Below are positions 1 to 12,100 of a stretch of 64,000 nt of DNA, piece after piece (the first letter of the stretch is position 1; each line of letters starts with the position of its first letter). Source of the DNA: Pomacea canaliculata (Eukaryota; Mollusca; Gastropoda; Architaenioglossa; Ampullariidae); NCBI RefSeq assembly GCF_003073045.1, contig NC_037596.1, positions 30,760,184 through 30,824,183 of the forward strand, given 5' to 3'. The position numbers and the translations under genes are program-made. The notes under the pieces are model-generated. The model saw only the letters and a program-made list of their open reading frames with translations. It had not been told where the DNA came from and made no database searches.

Positions 1-329
1 GTGACTTCACAGGCCGGATCTCTATAATGAATAAAGAACGAGCCCACGTGTCTAAGTAGAAACTAAAATTGTACCGGAAAGCTTAGTAAAAACCCAGGAT
101 AGAACAACACGATCGAGGGATCCGGTACCAGCACAATAAACCACCAATGCAGATTTGGCAGGCCTCGTATACTCCTAAAAACTAGGAGAAACAACAGGAA
201 AAAAGGACACAAACACGTATACAGTTGACCACCAATGCGGACTTCGCAAAGCTCGTAGACATAAACAGGTAAACAGGGCACAAACAACAGAAAACACCTG
301 TGGTGCAGGTTTTTTCTTACGATAAAGGT

Positions 330-810
330 GCAACGTAAACATGTTGTCGGCAAAAATAACTCCGGCGATCTTAAAGTGCAACATAAATGTGCTTTATCTC
401 CCCTAGCAATGTTACATTGAGCTTGACGTGCAAATAAGAAATTTTATGGCACAGTCTTTAAAAAAAAAAGTCTCCGTTTACACACTCAAACTGTCCTCCC
501 AACGCACAATTGTTATTTAAGCTCTATCATCCAGAAACTAAAAACTTTCCCGAAAAGATATGCTTCGTATACACGTACACTGCTGCGGGAAAGAATAACT
601 CTTGCGACCTTAAAGAGTAATACAGATTTGTGTTACCTCCCTTTATCGATTTCTTTTAATAGCTTGATGTTCAGAAAAGGCAATTTTATGTTCTTAATGA
701 AAGATAAAAACCTCACGCCTGCTCAAACGTAATACGCACTCATACTCTCCTCCTAACACACACGCACGCGCAAGAAATAAAATCAACAGCATGCTATCTG
801 TGCTGTCAAC
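330..810 (+). repeat. Dispersed repeat family R2, two diverged copies
   Basis: Two adjacent copies (about 330-440 and 575-810) share the frame 'AATAACTC-GCGA-CTTAAAG', then a CTCCC box, then 'AGCTTGA', and, in the longer copy, a tail of CA-rich sequence and 'AATAAAATC'. Other copies lie at about 30190-30425, 56440-56576 and 56920-57165. The family is unclassified. The constant order of boxes followed by a CA-rich tail suggests a short retroposon, but I see no clear pol III promoter in these copies. Confidence 0.55.
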
Positions 811-1983
811 TTCACTCAGCCATATTCACAAAGTCATGACTAAACTAAGAAGGAATACAGTGAGAGAATTTCCGCAGTAGATATGCCTCTACTAGTATCT
901 ACATACAGGCTGACCCTTCTTGTTAGTTTATCAGTGGATATATAAGACAAAGACAAATATACGTGTCGTATGTAGTTATAAAAAAAATCAAAGGAACACT
1001 TCTGTGGACTTCCCAATGTATTTCCTTCCTTTTAGTCAGAGTAACTTTACCATCCCTGTGCAATTTGTCAAAATTTAGTAAAGAATTTATATTGTTTAGA
1101 GCATTGCATTCAACGCACTGTTTTTGTTCAACCATTTCGAATGTCCAGCCTTGTGTTTAGATGTAAATAGTAAATATCTCTCGGATATTTTATGGCATAA
1201 AAATTAGGGCTTAAACCCTAACAGATCATGATTTTATCCCGGAATGTATAAGATTATCTGTGTAATTTTAGTGATGCTCTGTCTCCCAGTAACTACTAAT
1301 TAACTTCAGCAAAGTAAGGGACATTTAAATAAAAAGTGTATGGTGTAAGGTAAACAATGTATTAGTGTAGTCAGATGCCCAAGCCAGTTTTTGTGGTATG
1401 GTTTGTTGAGCTTCTCTCTTTGATTCTGTCTCTTCTTAGCTATCCCACTCGCTATAATGTGCGTGACACTAATATAATGACAAGCATCCTTGCTTAGTTA
1501 CTAGACGATTATGAGTAGGGAGACCATCGTAATGCGTTGTTGTAACTCTATTTGTGTGTGCGCGCGCACGCGCGAGTCATGGGAAAAATGTAGAAAATCG
1601 TGTTCCACAGATTGTAAGAATTGTAGAGGTTACAGCAAAGAAGGAAAAAAGTGTGAGTCAACAGTTCTTAGTATCAGCAAGGAAACCTCTGGAGATACCT
1701 TTGCGGTAAAATGTCAGTTTTAATGCATAATCTATTCTAAAAGATGAGGATAACTAGAGACTCAAATAGTTGTTGAAATGAAATAAAATACCGGGTATAA
1801 CTTTACAGTTCACTATACGTCGCACTTGTTGTAGTAACTGGTGCTCTGGTCTCACTCACCTTTACTCTTTCTTTGTATCTTTTCCTCTCAGTGGCTTTCA
1901 TTACGCACATCTGTGTGTTTGTGTGAGAGAGAATGTTGGTTGAGAAAATTATCATACAATTAAAACAGAGATTTGAGTATAGA

Positions 1984-2450
1984 GACCGGCTTTAAAGAAG
2001 TTCAGTGATAGCTGGTGCCACTGCTGCCTACCCACAAAAGACAATATCTCAATGTGTCATTTGAAAGCGTGATAATACCGCACTAAACGTGTTATTCCTC
2101 ATGGTGCCTACTTCGTACAATCCACCTTATGCAGGCTTTAAGCTAAGGTCTGCTTACTCTAAAACAAATTCAGTGTATTGAAGACTTGGGTGTTGGCCCA
2201 CACGTATAATAGCTACAACACCACAAGGAAAAAAATATATTAATCAAGAACGCTGACAAAAGTTGCAAACGAAAAAAATTCTCAGATAGTCAAAGAAACT
2301 ACCCTTTGACAAAGAAAGAGAAATTATGAATCCTGAATTCACGAGCTATAATATGTCAGAGATGGAAAGAAATATGTTTGACAACGAAAAGGGAACAGCA
2401 GTGAGGCACACCATGATAATGAAACATGTTTCTACATGAAGGAAAAAAAA
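1984..2450. repeat. Dispersed repeat family R1, old copy
   Basis: Blocks such as 'CTACCCACAAA', 'AATGTGTC', 'ACAACACCACAAGG' and 'GTTGCAAACGAA' line up in order with the better-preserved copies at 2930-3725 and 19055-19810. It is the most diverged of the three. No terminal repeats or target-site duplication were recognised. Confidence 0.45.
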
Positions 2451-2929
2451 ATCATCATGTTGAAATGGGTCGACAGGCTCGTCTACCGCCTCTTGGCTGC
2501 AAATAGCCTTGTGTGTGTGTAGCTGCTATTTTGCCCAGCTGAGGTGATACAAACCAAAAACACCACAAGGAAAAAAATGCCTTTATTTTTCCGTATTTTG
2601 CGTCCGTCTGAAGCGGGCTGTCAATCGACTGACAAAATGTATAGTGTGTGATTATAACTAGCTCATATGTTTCTTACACTTTGTTATGTATCATCAGCAA
2701 ATGAAAACTTCAGATTTTTTTATTGACAGCATGCAGGTATTTGTCACAAACTTTCTCTACACGAAGTAGTACCAAACGTACAGGTAAGATATTCTAATGT
2801 AAGCTATACCCATACTGTCTTACGCGTAACACACAAATAAAGAGATTTGTCACAGGGTTCTTGATAAAATGTGAAGTGGTTTGCTCACCTGTTAACCCAT
2901 CGGGATCAAAAAATTACCCCCAGGTACAG

Positions 2930-3725
2930 AGGTTAGCTACAAATAATTGTTGTGGCTGGCTTTCCCTAATGAATAAGCGTTTACAACCAACTTGCTTTGT
3001 TCTTCCAGGAAGGGGAGCAGTAGAGGCAATGCTCTCTATCCACAAACGGAAATGTGTCCAATGAAAGTTTGATATTGCAAAAAATAGTAAAATACTGCAT
3101 TATACGCTTAATTCTTCAGGAGGTCTCCTAACAATTCACCCACCGTTGTAGGGTTTAAGGTAAGGGCCAGTAAACGTAAAGAGGTGTTAGGACAGGCGGT
3201 GCATCAATAATAACACCACCACCACCACCCAGCAACAAAAGGAAGGAAAAACAACAATGTTGTCAAAGAGTTTAAAAGCAACAAAGTTGTAAAGACAGCT
3301 AAGGAAATCACCTCATGAGAAAGAAATACACACCATACTTGATAAGTGAACAATGAACTCACAAGATACAATGCAAGAGAGGTACACGATCAGCCCCAGC
3401 GAGGGAAAAAAACGTTTCTGAGAACTAAACTGGAATAGAAAAGAAGCATGACAGCAAACAACACATGCGTCTACAGGGAAAAATAATAAACATCACGATG
3501 TTGACATTGCTCGACTTGGCTTGTCTGCCAACTACTAGCTGCCAATAATTGTAACCTTGAGTGTGCACACCTGTTGGTTGACCCAGTTGACGCATGAAAG
3601 GACAATACTGAAGGGGAAGCCCCCGTTTTCCCCACACTTCGCCCCCATCCCATGCAAATAATCTACTCACTGGAGAGTGCCTAGGACATGTTTGTGAGTC
3701 AGCCTCAACAACAGACGACTGGCGT
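2930..3725. repeat. Dispersed repeat family R1, full copy
   Basis: This stretch matches 19055-19810 along nearly its whole length. The best part is the last 190 bases (from 'TACTAGCTGCCAATAATTG' to 'GTGAGTCAGCCTCAACAACA'). On the minus strand that part gives an open frame containing SRLFAWDGGEVWGK in both copies. The type of element is unknown. The two copies bracket gene A on either side. Confidence 0.6.
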
Positions 3726-5122
3726 ATAATCCGAATAACACTCTGTAGCTCTGATTGGTGTTGACTACCGGCAATGGGAATGATGCACTAATGTGACGTA
3801 GTCACTGTTAGTGTCACGTAGTACACTGTTACGGCGTTCGTTGATCGCAGGTGCGAATCACGTTTTTCTGCTATTGGATAATTAATAAACGGATGGGTTT
3901 TAAAGGCGGAAATCTACAGGTTAGGTTTATATCCCTTATACCTACCGATATCTGCAAAGAACGTAAACCATTCAGGTTGGTCTTTAAAACAGTTCATAAC
4001 ATCTTGGCCTTCTTCAGCGTTTTTCATTGGTTTATTGAAATGAAATTAGTTCTAAAACTATTTCACAGCTTCTGGAGACTAACTACTAAATAATTTATTA
4101 GGATAAAGGATTATGTAGTCTGTTAACTTGTTGCCTTGACTTATTCCCAGGTTTGTTCTCATGGTTTGCTGAGGCCTTCCTTTTTATTTGTTTAACTGGT
4201 GTATGATGATGTCGTCCATTTCCACTTGACACTGAAGTGCCTCTGTAATAGTCCATAGTAGAATCTTATTAGAAAACAAAATCGCTAGGTTTTCCCCCAA
4301 TACTCCTTATGCATTTACTATATTGTTATTTTGTAAGAAAACGCAATATTTTAGGGCAAAAAAAAAAAAATTAAGTAATTCATATGCAAATGATCTTTGA
4401 TAAAATTACACGTAACAAGCTCACAAACAGGAAAAAAAGATTCATCTTCTGCCGCTTAGTTCCCGTCAGAGAATGTACTATGGTACGTTCTATAAACAAG
4501 GCTCGTTCAAAACGTTATAATACTTACCACGAAAGAAGAGCCAAAGTCGAACTTTTTTGTTGTGGTAACACACTACCACTTCTTATAAAACTAGAAAAAA
4601 AACTATTACAGATTTCTGTTTTAATTTGTGTGGGTGATTTTTTTTATGGTCCAAGACACCACCTTCTTCCTTGATGAGATTGCAATGCTTGAGCATCTTT
4701 GGTCAAAGTGTCAAGGGGGACTATATAGAGAATGTGAAAAACTGTTTTGTTTCAGCAGCTCCTTCTGGGGGAGGCTTAGAACATTTTGAACGACTCTTGT
4801 ATTCATCCAGAACCAATGGATGTTAGAAAATACATTTTTGCTTTATGAAAATGTTCTTTGACAAACAGCTACTTTTGTTTGTAGCAGTTGTTCCACATTA
4901 AATATTAAGTCCTTAGAGTAATTAGATGACTGTAACATACTAATACCTGACGTAGAACATTCTGAAAACCCAAAAAGTAAACAATATCAGAAGAAAGAAG
5001 AAAGAAGAAAGATCTAGTGAATAAGCTGGCGAACATTTCTTGCTAGATACTTTACATCGTATTCTGTTTGAGTTTATTTTTGTTTAGCACTTACGTTGAG
5101 ATATTTCTTGATCCTTTGTTCT

Positions 5123-6490
5123 TTAAGGGCAACTGAAAGAAAAGAGAAAAGAGAAACACAAATTTCTACATTAATTATAAATTACTACATTAATTATTAA
5201 AACATTGCTGTGTTCTGCGTTTGACTAAACACTGCTCTTTATACCATAAAATGAGTTTGCCCACTTGGGAACGTCTTTTTATTTCAATGAAGATTAATTT
5301 ATTTATGCATTGATTTTCACATTAAAGAAAAAATATTATATTACCTTATCTTTCCCATCTTGCACAGTACTCCTGAAATTTATTAAATTTGCGTTTTTAT
5401 TTTAAACACAATATGCAGAATGATATTTATTATTCTTAAATTAAGAAACAGAAATGTCTCTATCTAATAAATAAAATAAATATAATGCCTGCTACTGTTA
5501 TTAGTATTACTACTCTTATCAAGATGCAACTATCTTGTCCACCTGATGTTTCATGTTGTCCTCATATGCCTTCTTATGTGGTCTAGTATTGGGCTTTGAT
5601 GCAGTTCTCCAGAGCTCCTTTCATCCCTTTTCTAATCTCACAATTCGCTTTTTTTGTTTTTAAAGCTGATTTCTTTAAGGCTTCCTGGGTTAAGACAGTA
5701 ACTATAATGTATACTAAACTATATTAAACGAGAACTAAATTTCTGTAATTACAGATGTTATGACTAATGAATGATACTTTGTGTACCTAAACCTATCTAG
5801 ATAGTAACAGCTGCTGAATAGCATGTCATACCGAACAAAAGCCAACTAAATCGAGATCATTTGTATATATTGTGTCTCCACTTTGTATGTAGACACACCA
5901 AAACCGTGATCATGTTTAGCATTACATGACAAATCAGTATGTAATCAATTACTTTTATCACGTACCCAATATAATTAGAATTATAATAATGGCACAGAGA
6001 ATGGCAACAACTATTCCAATTATGCAGGGTATGGTGCAGTCAGGTTTGTCATCATCAGCAGGTAAACTATTGGTAGTAAACAAGATGGGACTTGTTGTTG
6101 GGACTGATATGAATGTCATTGACTGACAGCCCACAGTTGTATTTGTGGAAAGGGGGGGCTCACAGCCAATAGTGCATGAGATGGAGCTCCCTTTCTGGGT
6201 AATTTCATTTGCTGTAAACTGAGCCTGGTATTTGGCTGAGTTGTTAACATTGTTCGCACAACCACAGTCTACATTAGGGTTCGTGCATGTTCCTGGATAG
6301 GTTGTTTGGCACAGTATTGTCGGCACTCCATCTGGACTTGTTAACTGGATTAGTAGCAGCGACGGTGTTCCAAGACATGAAGCACTTGCAACAGCTGTTG
6401 TATTAATTTCACAAAATACTTTGCTTGTAGCGCCGTCAGTGTAGGTAGAGTTTTCACATATCGTTGTAATGTCAGCTGCTCCTAGAGTTC
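5123..6490 (-). CDS. Gene 0: small single-domain membrane receptor (partial model)
   Basis: The main exon (5966-6490, 525 nt, entry and exit phase 1) follows a TTTGCTTTCAG acceptor and ends in a GTACGT donor. It encodes a secreted-type Cys-rich domain with pattern C-x11-C-x11-C...C-x6-C-x6-C-x-C...C-x3-C and several NxT sites, then a Thr/Ser stalk and a membrane span beginning CIIGIVVAILC. A second exon (5345-5372, 28 nt, phase 1 to 2) is nearly identical to the exon after the membrane span in gene D. Joining the next good exon (5095-5132, TTTCTTTCAG acceptor) in phase 2 gives a stop after three codons, so the cytosolic tail would be about a dozen residues. The first exon is missing: a strong donor (GTAAGT) at 6588-6593 has no ATG just upstream. 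It is a paralogue of gene D. The ligand is unknown; surface recognition is inferred from the architecture. Confidence 0.7.
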
Positions 6491-6590
6491 CTGAAAGCAA
6501 ACAGTGACTTTGACGATATGGATAATAAATATAACATAGCAAGCAGCTTAAGTCTCGTCGCAAACTGATTTTCTTTGTAAGTCAGAACTT

Positions 6591-6880
6591 ACCTAAATAC
6601 TGTCAGTAAATAACAAACTGTAACGCCCTTATACTATCCTAACACCTATCCTAACACGGCAATTATCAAAAAAAATAATAATTTCGTTTAATAATGAAAT
6701 GAAACACGAAGTTGGCGTTACGAAGTTTACGAAGCAAAACCACTGAAGTGGAAACGAGGTTTCATACAGTCAATGGCAGATGTGTCGTAACCACGAAACA
6801 TCCTAACTCTGGATTGACTTAACCCGAGGACTGCCTGCAATTTAATATTTTGCTATGGGACATATATGTTCATATGGGCC
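6591..6880. other. Upstream flank of gene 0
   Basis: It holds a minus-strand donor (GTAAGT, 6588-6593) that may end a 5' non-coding or unrecognised first exon of gene 0. Nothing else was recognised. Confidence 0.3.
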
Positions 6881-7810
6881 ATGAAAGAAACAACTTTTAT
6901 GTTTTGCTTTTATCCTTCAAGTTTTAAAAATAGATACAGCAATGACCGAAATGACACCTAAGGGCTTTCAGATATTTAAAACATCCGGTGATTTTTCTGG
7001 CTTGATAGTTCTTGTTGATGAGCAAAGTACATGTTGCAGAAGAGAATTCCTTTCCAAACTGATGCGCCAGAAATCCGTGCATTCTTGGGAATTAATGTTG
7101 TAATGGGATATCATGTGGTTCCATCCTTGAGGGATTACTAGTCCACTGAACCTGATCTCCAGGTGTCATATGCTGCTAATGTGATTCTCAGAATCGCTTT
7201 AAAGTAGTTTTAAGTAATGCCTTTCCCTTTACAAACAATGAAGATAGGCTTCCGAGGACAGATTCCTTATGTCGATGCTTTCAAAATGTACGAAACCCAA
7301 ACAAATAACAATCAATTGATTAACACTTGATAAAATTCACGGGGTACAACAAAATGAAGCAATAAATTAAAAAAAAAAATCAATATGTGATACAGGCCTG
7401 ATTCAAAGACCAGTTACCTGTAACCATTCTACTTGTACACAGGGAAGAAAACTGAAACTGAATATGGGCTACAAAAGGGAGTGAATGTTATGCTGAATAA
7501 ACCACTTGAGCATCAGTGTTGTGAGGTTTGCATTTAAAATCTCAAGAAAGACAATAATATGAAACACGGAGAAAGCCCCATATTGTCACCAAATAATGTT
7601 ACCTGTGTCAAGTGAATGGATAACAGATCTGTTGTGCCTGGTCCTGAAATTGTCGTTGCCTACAACAAATTTATGGGCAGCATCGATCTCATGTCGAAGG
7701 TGAAGCACTACTTTCAAATATTTTTCGATTTGTTGGACAAAGTGGTGAACGATGTTTATTATAATTATTTGTACGTAGATGAATCAGGAATTCGATCCTG
7801 AGTAAAAGGG
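6880..7810 (+). mobile_element. piggyBac transposase relic
   Basis: Two blocks carry the piggyBac (DDE_Tnp_1_7) transposase signature. Around 7050-7200 the translation reads APEIRAFLGINVVMGYHVVP followed by SLRDY-STEPDLQ. Around 7645-7790 it reads VPGPEIVVAYNKFMGSIDLM followed by a degenerate end. The family's usual versions are 'eikaFlgl..amGi..lPslrdYWst' and 'P.vv..YN..MggvD..D'. The blocks are in the same order and direction as in the family. Between them the frame is broken by stops and frameshifts, and the catalytic core is not intact. No TTAA-flanked inverted ends were identified. It is a dead DNA transposon lying between gene 0 and gene A. Confidence 0.8.
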
Positions 7811-8149
7811 GATACCACAGCTTGACTACAGACAAATGATATCATTGGAATTTACACAAAAAGGAAAAGAAGTATTCCATCAGGACCTGTTCAAAGCAAA
7901 ACATGGGGGGATCAAGAAATACGGCTGAGGTATACGGTAGGTAGGTAGGAGAGATTACAAAGTCTTACCTGTTGGATTCCTCAGCAGTAAAAGTAAGAGA
8001 AGGCAGCTGTTGAGTAGGTTTGTGATTTTCGTTTTCGTCATTTGTGTACAGCTTCTAAATGTTGAAGAACTACTAGCACTCCATGCTACGGTGTAAAGGA
8101 GCTCCTTCCTACATCAGGTAGGTATATTCAGGTGCACACGTTAAACAAC

Positions 8150-9176
8150 TGTGTTACACAAATACCAGGTACAAAGCTGTCTTTATATTTTGTTCACTAA
8201 TAAAACGTGTGTAGCAGATAAATAGGACAAAACATTTTCTCAGAAAGAACACCACTGCGATGAATGTGTGTAAAAATAGCTCGACAATATGGCGGAATGG
8301 AGAGAAGCGGATATACCCATTAACCTAAAAAAGGTTCGATACATATCGAGGTAGTAGGTTGGGTTTTTTTTTAAACAAAAATTCTTTTAGCTAGCAGTCA
8401 AATAAAATGCCTCATTTCACTTTTCTAAAAATGTCATATTCCATTTTCATGTCTTTAACGAGATATTGCATATACTGCCAGCAAGTAAAAGGTTTACATT
8501 GAAAAGTTTTATGTTTAGACATATTTAATGAAAAAGAAATTAAACCACAGCAAGCTTAATCATTATAGTTTGTGACCTATATTGCTATAGTAAAGCTCCT
8601 TCTTCTCTTCTGTGAACACCAGTAATTGCTTTTTTTGTAATTTGTTTTCCATTTTATGTCTTAGGAATGGCATGGACTCCATTTTACACGGAGGTGTGGT
8701 GTACCTGGATTGTCTCGTGCATAATTTTTTCCAGGTAGATGTTCAACAGCATTAATGAGAATGGGCATCTTTGGCGCTCAGTCATCATCATTATCATCAT
8801 CATCATCATCTGAAAGACTTTTCCTCTTGTATCAAAATTCTGGAGCCTTCGTACATAGACAACATTAGTACCTGTAACTCAATGCGGTAAAAAAAATTGC
8901 ACCTTCAATCTCCCCCATGCCAGTTAGTGCAGTTCAGTTTTCTTTGATTTATCTAATATAATGCCGAACAAAGGAATTGAGAGTTCTACTATAAAGGATA
9001 CCAATGCGATTATTATCATTTTCAGCTGTATAGATGGATCGTAAAATTCCAATTTTTCTTTTGCATCTCACTGGTTCTACACGTTTGTGAGCATGTTTGT
9101 TAGTATAAAGGGCTATGAAATATCGTTATAGTCTGATTCTGTCAGCTCTACGTCACCATTATGTTTAGAAATCAGC
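8150..9176 (+). repeat. Upstream unit of the A/B tandem duplication, copy 1
   Basis: This flank aligns with about 21145-22116, the corresponding region upstream of gene B. Shared blocks include 'TTTCTCAGAAAGAACAC', 'CGGATATACCCA' and 'GATATTGCATATACTGCCAG' against a diverged equivalent. It should contain the promoter and 5' UTR of gene A. I cannot name a TATA box or start site with confidence. Confidence 0.6.
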
Positions 9177-12100
9177 ATGGTGAAACTCACGGAATTATGT
9201 TTTGTGATGTTCTTGATGAGCATTTGTGGTAACTTTTAACTGTTTTTTCTTCGTTTTGTAGGTGGCTATAACGCGTAGATTTTCTTTGTTATTCTTAATA
9301 CAAAAATGGTGTTTGTATAAATCGGTTAATCGAAACACAACGTTTCCAGAAAATGTGCTTTGGACCTGAAAAGGTTTTGTTTGTCATGCTCACTGTTTCT
9401 GCCTAAACACTTTTTTTTACTAGTTGTTAACTAAATATGTGATAATGCTTTTTCATTGCAAGTTTTTTTTTTCCATCCTTTTTAGTTGGTTTTTTTCTGT
9501 TTAGCAGATGAGGTTCATAATCTTAGCTATTCCTTCATCCTCTATGCACAAGGCTAGCTTGTGTTGAAACTAAATCGACACTCAAATTCAAAACATGTAG
9601 GATTTTGCTACAAAACCTTTATCTATGAAGTAGGCGCAGAAACATTCTACTCGGACATTTATAAACGTTGATGCTTCCAAGTTTTTCCCACCTTTTCTGG
9701 AAATACTGGATTCTGGAGTCTTCTCTCCTATCATACCTGACATTAATCTGTACATTTTTGTTTGCTCGTGCATGTGTAAGCCAGCTTTCCTATCAGAATT
9801 ACATTGTCCCATATAACATGGGAATCATAATCTTAATTACTACGTGGAAATTTGAAATTTTCACTTTGTGCTTACGTGCGCGCTCATACAGACATGTATA
9901 AGTGTGTCAATAACTAAACGTATCTCTTACATTTATTTTTCTGTTTAGAATCCACACTGAATCTGTGTGAATCACCGAAAGGATACCTGGAGGTGGAGGA
10001 AGGAAAACAGAATAACACGTTTATTTGTTCAGGGTTAACAGTAAACACGACCGTTTCTTGGTTCCGGGATGATAACAGGCCAATAGGCACGTGTAATGCT
10101 ACTCAGATCAGTCAACCATGCTCAGGCGTGGTGTTCGCAACAATATTCAACATGAGCAGAACTGTTAATACCTCTACCATTACTGTCAATGAAATGGCAA
10201 CCCCCCAGAAAGATGTTTTCAAGAATGGCTCTCTATTATGTCAGACCTCTACAGTTGGTACAAAACTTGAGGAAACACGATGTCAGTTTGATTTAATCAG
10301 TAAGTGACTTTGATTGAGACCTTTTATAATCTCATCAGTGAAAGGTTATTAAAAATCATTAAATAAACAGTTAACCTTCTGTAAATAAACGCATAAATAG
10401 GATTGTTTTTTACGAAGTACGAAGTGGTTGTGATGGGAAAGATATTCAAGCCGAATAGACTTGATCAAATATTTTGAGCACGAATGACTGTAAAATAACT
10501 ATGAACGCAAACTTTTAAAATTTTAAAACTTTTTATCAATATTAACTTCTAACAATAGATTAGAATACAGTTATTTTCTTACTATATAAACACCAATATT
10601 TCTAATATTAAGATATTGATTGAGATTCGCATAAGAAACATGAATGAATGGAGTATAGAAATCATTTATTTTAAGTTTTTCAAGGAACGTTATTCTTTAG
10701 TTGCAATATTTACTGTTTTAAATGGTGAAATTGTATTTGAAAAATATAAAAGATAATACTTCACACTCTGCGTCTTTTAGCGCGTCTCTAGGTCACTCCC
10801 TGCCTTTCTACCTCTTTTTTTCACTACTTCCTTCTTTCTATTCCCTCGTGAATGTTTCCACACCAAGCTGTTTGATAGTTTTTGAATCGATTCGAGAGAT
10901 GAAGAAAGTCAGATCAGTAAACACAAAAAATGAAGGTGTAAAATGTGTTTCTGTGACTTTTAGTTCCAGCTACAGGTGTTGTATGTAGTGGCGAGTATAA
11001 CAGCAGCCTGTGGGCTCTGACAGGACAGTGTGATGTCGCACGTGCAAACTCCTCGCGGGGCAGGTACTACTGTCTGGTATACCAAATCAATCAGGTGAGG
11101 AAACTATGTATTGATATATAAACTGCACACCCACTAACATTTATTAATCTAAGTTCACAGTTGTCTGTAAAAATTGTCTTTTTTTAAAGAATCTCCTCTA
11201 TCCACACGTCTTATCGCTTTTTCATAATTTAATACAAATTCTCTTGATGAAGAGACCAAATGGGCTTGATTAGTCTGACCAATAAGTCATTTTCTTATAT
11301 ATATATGTGTGTGTGTGTGTTTTGTATTTGCAGAAATCTCCTTCTGTTCAGAGTTTAGTGGGCAATTTTACTATGTCCAGACCTGACACTTATGTGAATG
11401 GCACATGTAAAATAAATAGCCCTCTACCTCCAGAAGGAAATTACAGCTACAACATCATAATTACACCTGGTCAAGCACAAGTGCTTCTTTCATTTACTGA
11501 AAGTAGTGAAATTCGTAAGTTTTCATTATTTTTATTTCAGTTTTAGTGACACTAATACGACTAATACTAACACCACTACTGCTAGTAAAAAGACATGATG
11601 ATACAGTTTGTACTCGGTGTAAAAACTAACCCGAGGAAGCCATGGATATATTAATTGTGCATTTTCCCACTTTCAGGACCTCCTTCTCAGCCTCCTAGTC
11701 ACAACTGTCCGCTGTATGTTGAGGAAAACGACGATGTGAAGTGTAGTTGCTACACCACAGACCTCGGCAAGCCGTCTGGTCTTGTGATGTGGACAGAAAC
11801 TGGATCATCGGTGCTGAGGCTTGAGAAAGTCAACAGGACACAACATGAAAATACTTACACGTGTAGCCTGATGTGGAACAACACAGATGTACTTAGAGTT
11901 AACTACACATTACAAGTAAACTGTAAGTATGTTGTGTTAGCAAGTGTTGCTCATCAGCTTTCGCTCTCCATTTGTGTTCATCTGTATAAAAATGCCCCAA
12001 TACTTAAAACTTTAGCAATGCTTATCAGTTTTACACACTGACAGACACAGTATAAACGCAAGAGTACTACACCTGACTCTTTTTTATGATACTTTTTTAT

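Larger units (their letters stand above)
1..5090. other. Intergenic region without a recognisable gene
   Basis: I see no convincing coding exon here. Open frames are short and lack splice context. A Cys-rich frame at 1511-1723 (+) and a basic one at 4384-4674 (+) have no recognisable domain and no paralogue in the window. The region holds diverged dispersed repeats, listed separately, and scattered low-complexity runs, including an alternating purine-pyrimidine GT/GC stretch near 1550-1575. Confidence 0.5.

Noticed and set aside
1511-1723. Cys-rich 70-residue open frame
   Set aside because: Part of it is a GT/GC dinucleotide tract. It has no signal peptide, splice context or paralogue in the window.
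4660-4810. Possible mariner transposase fragment (KGDYIENVKNC)
   Set aside because: Only one short block resembles the mariner 'GDYVE' region. No catalytic motif or terminal repeats were seen nearby.
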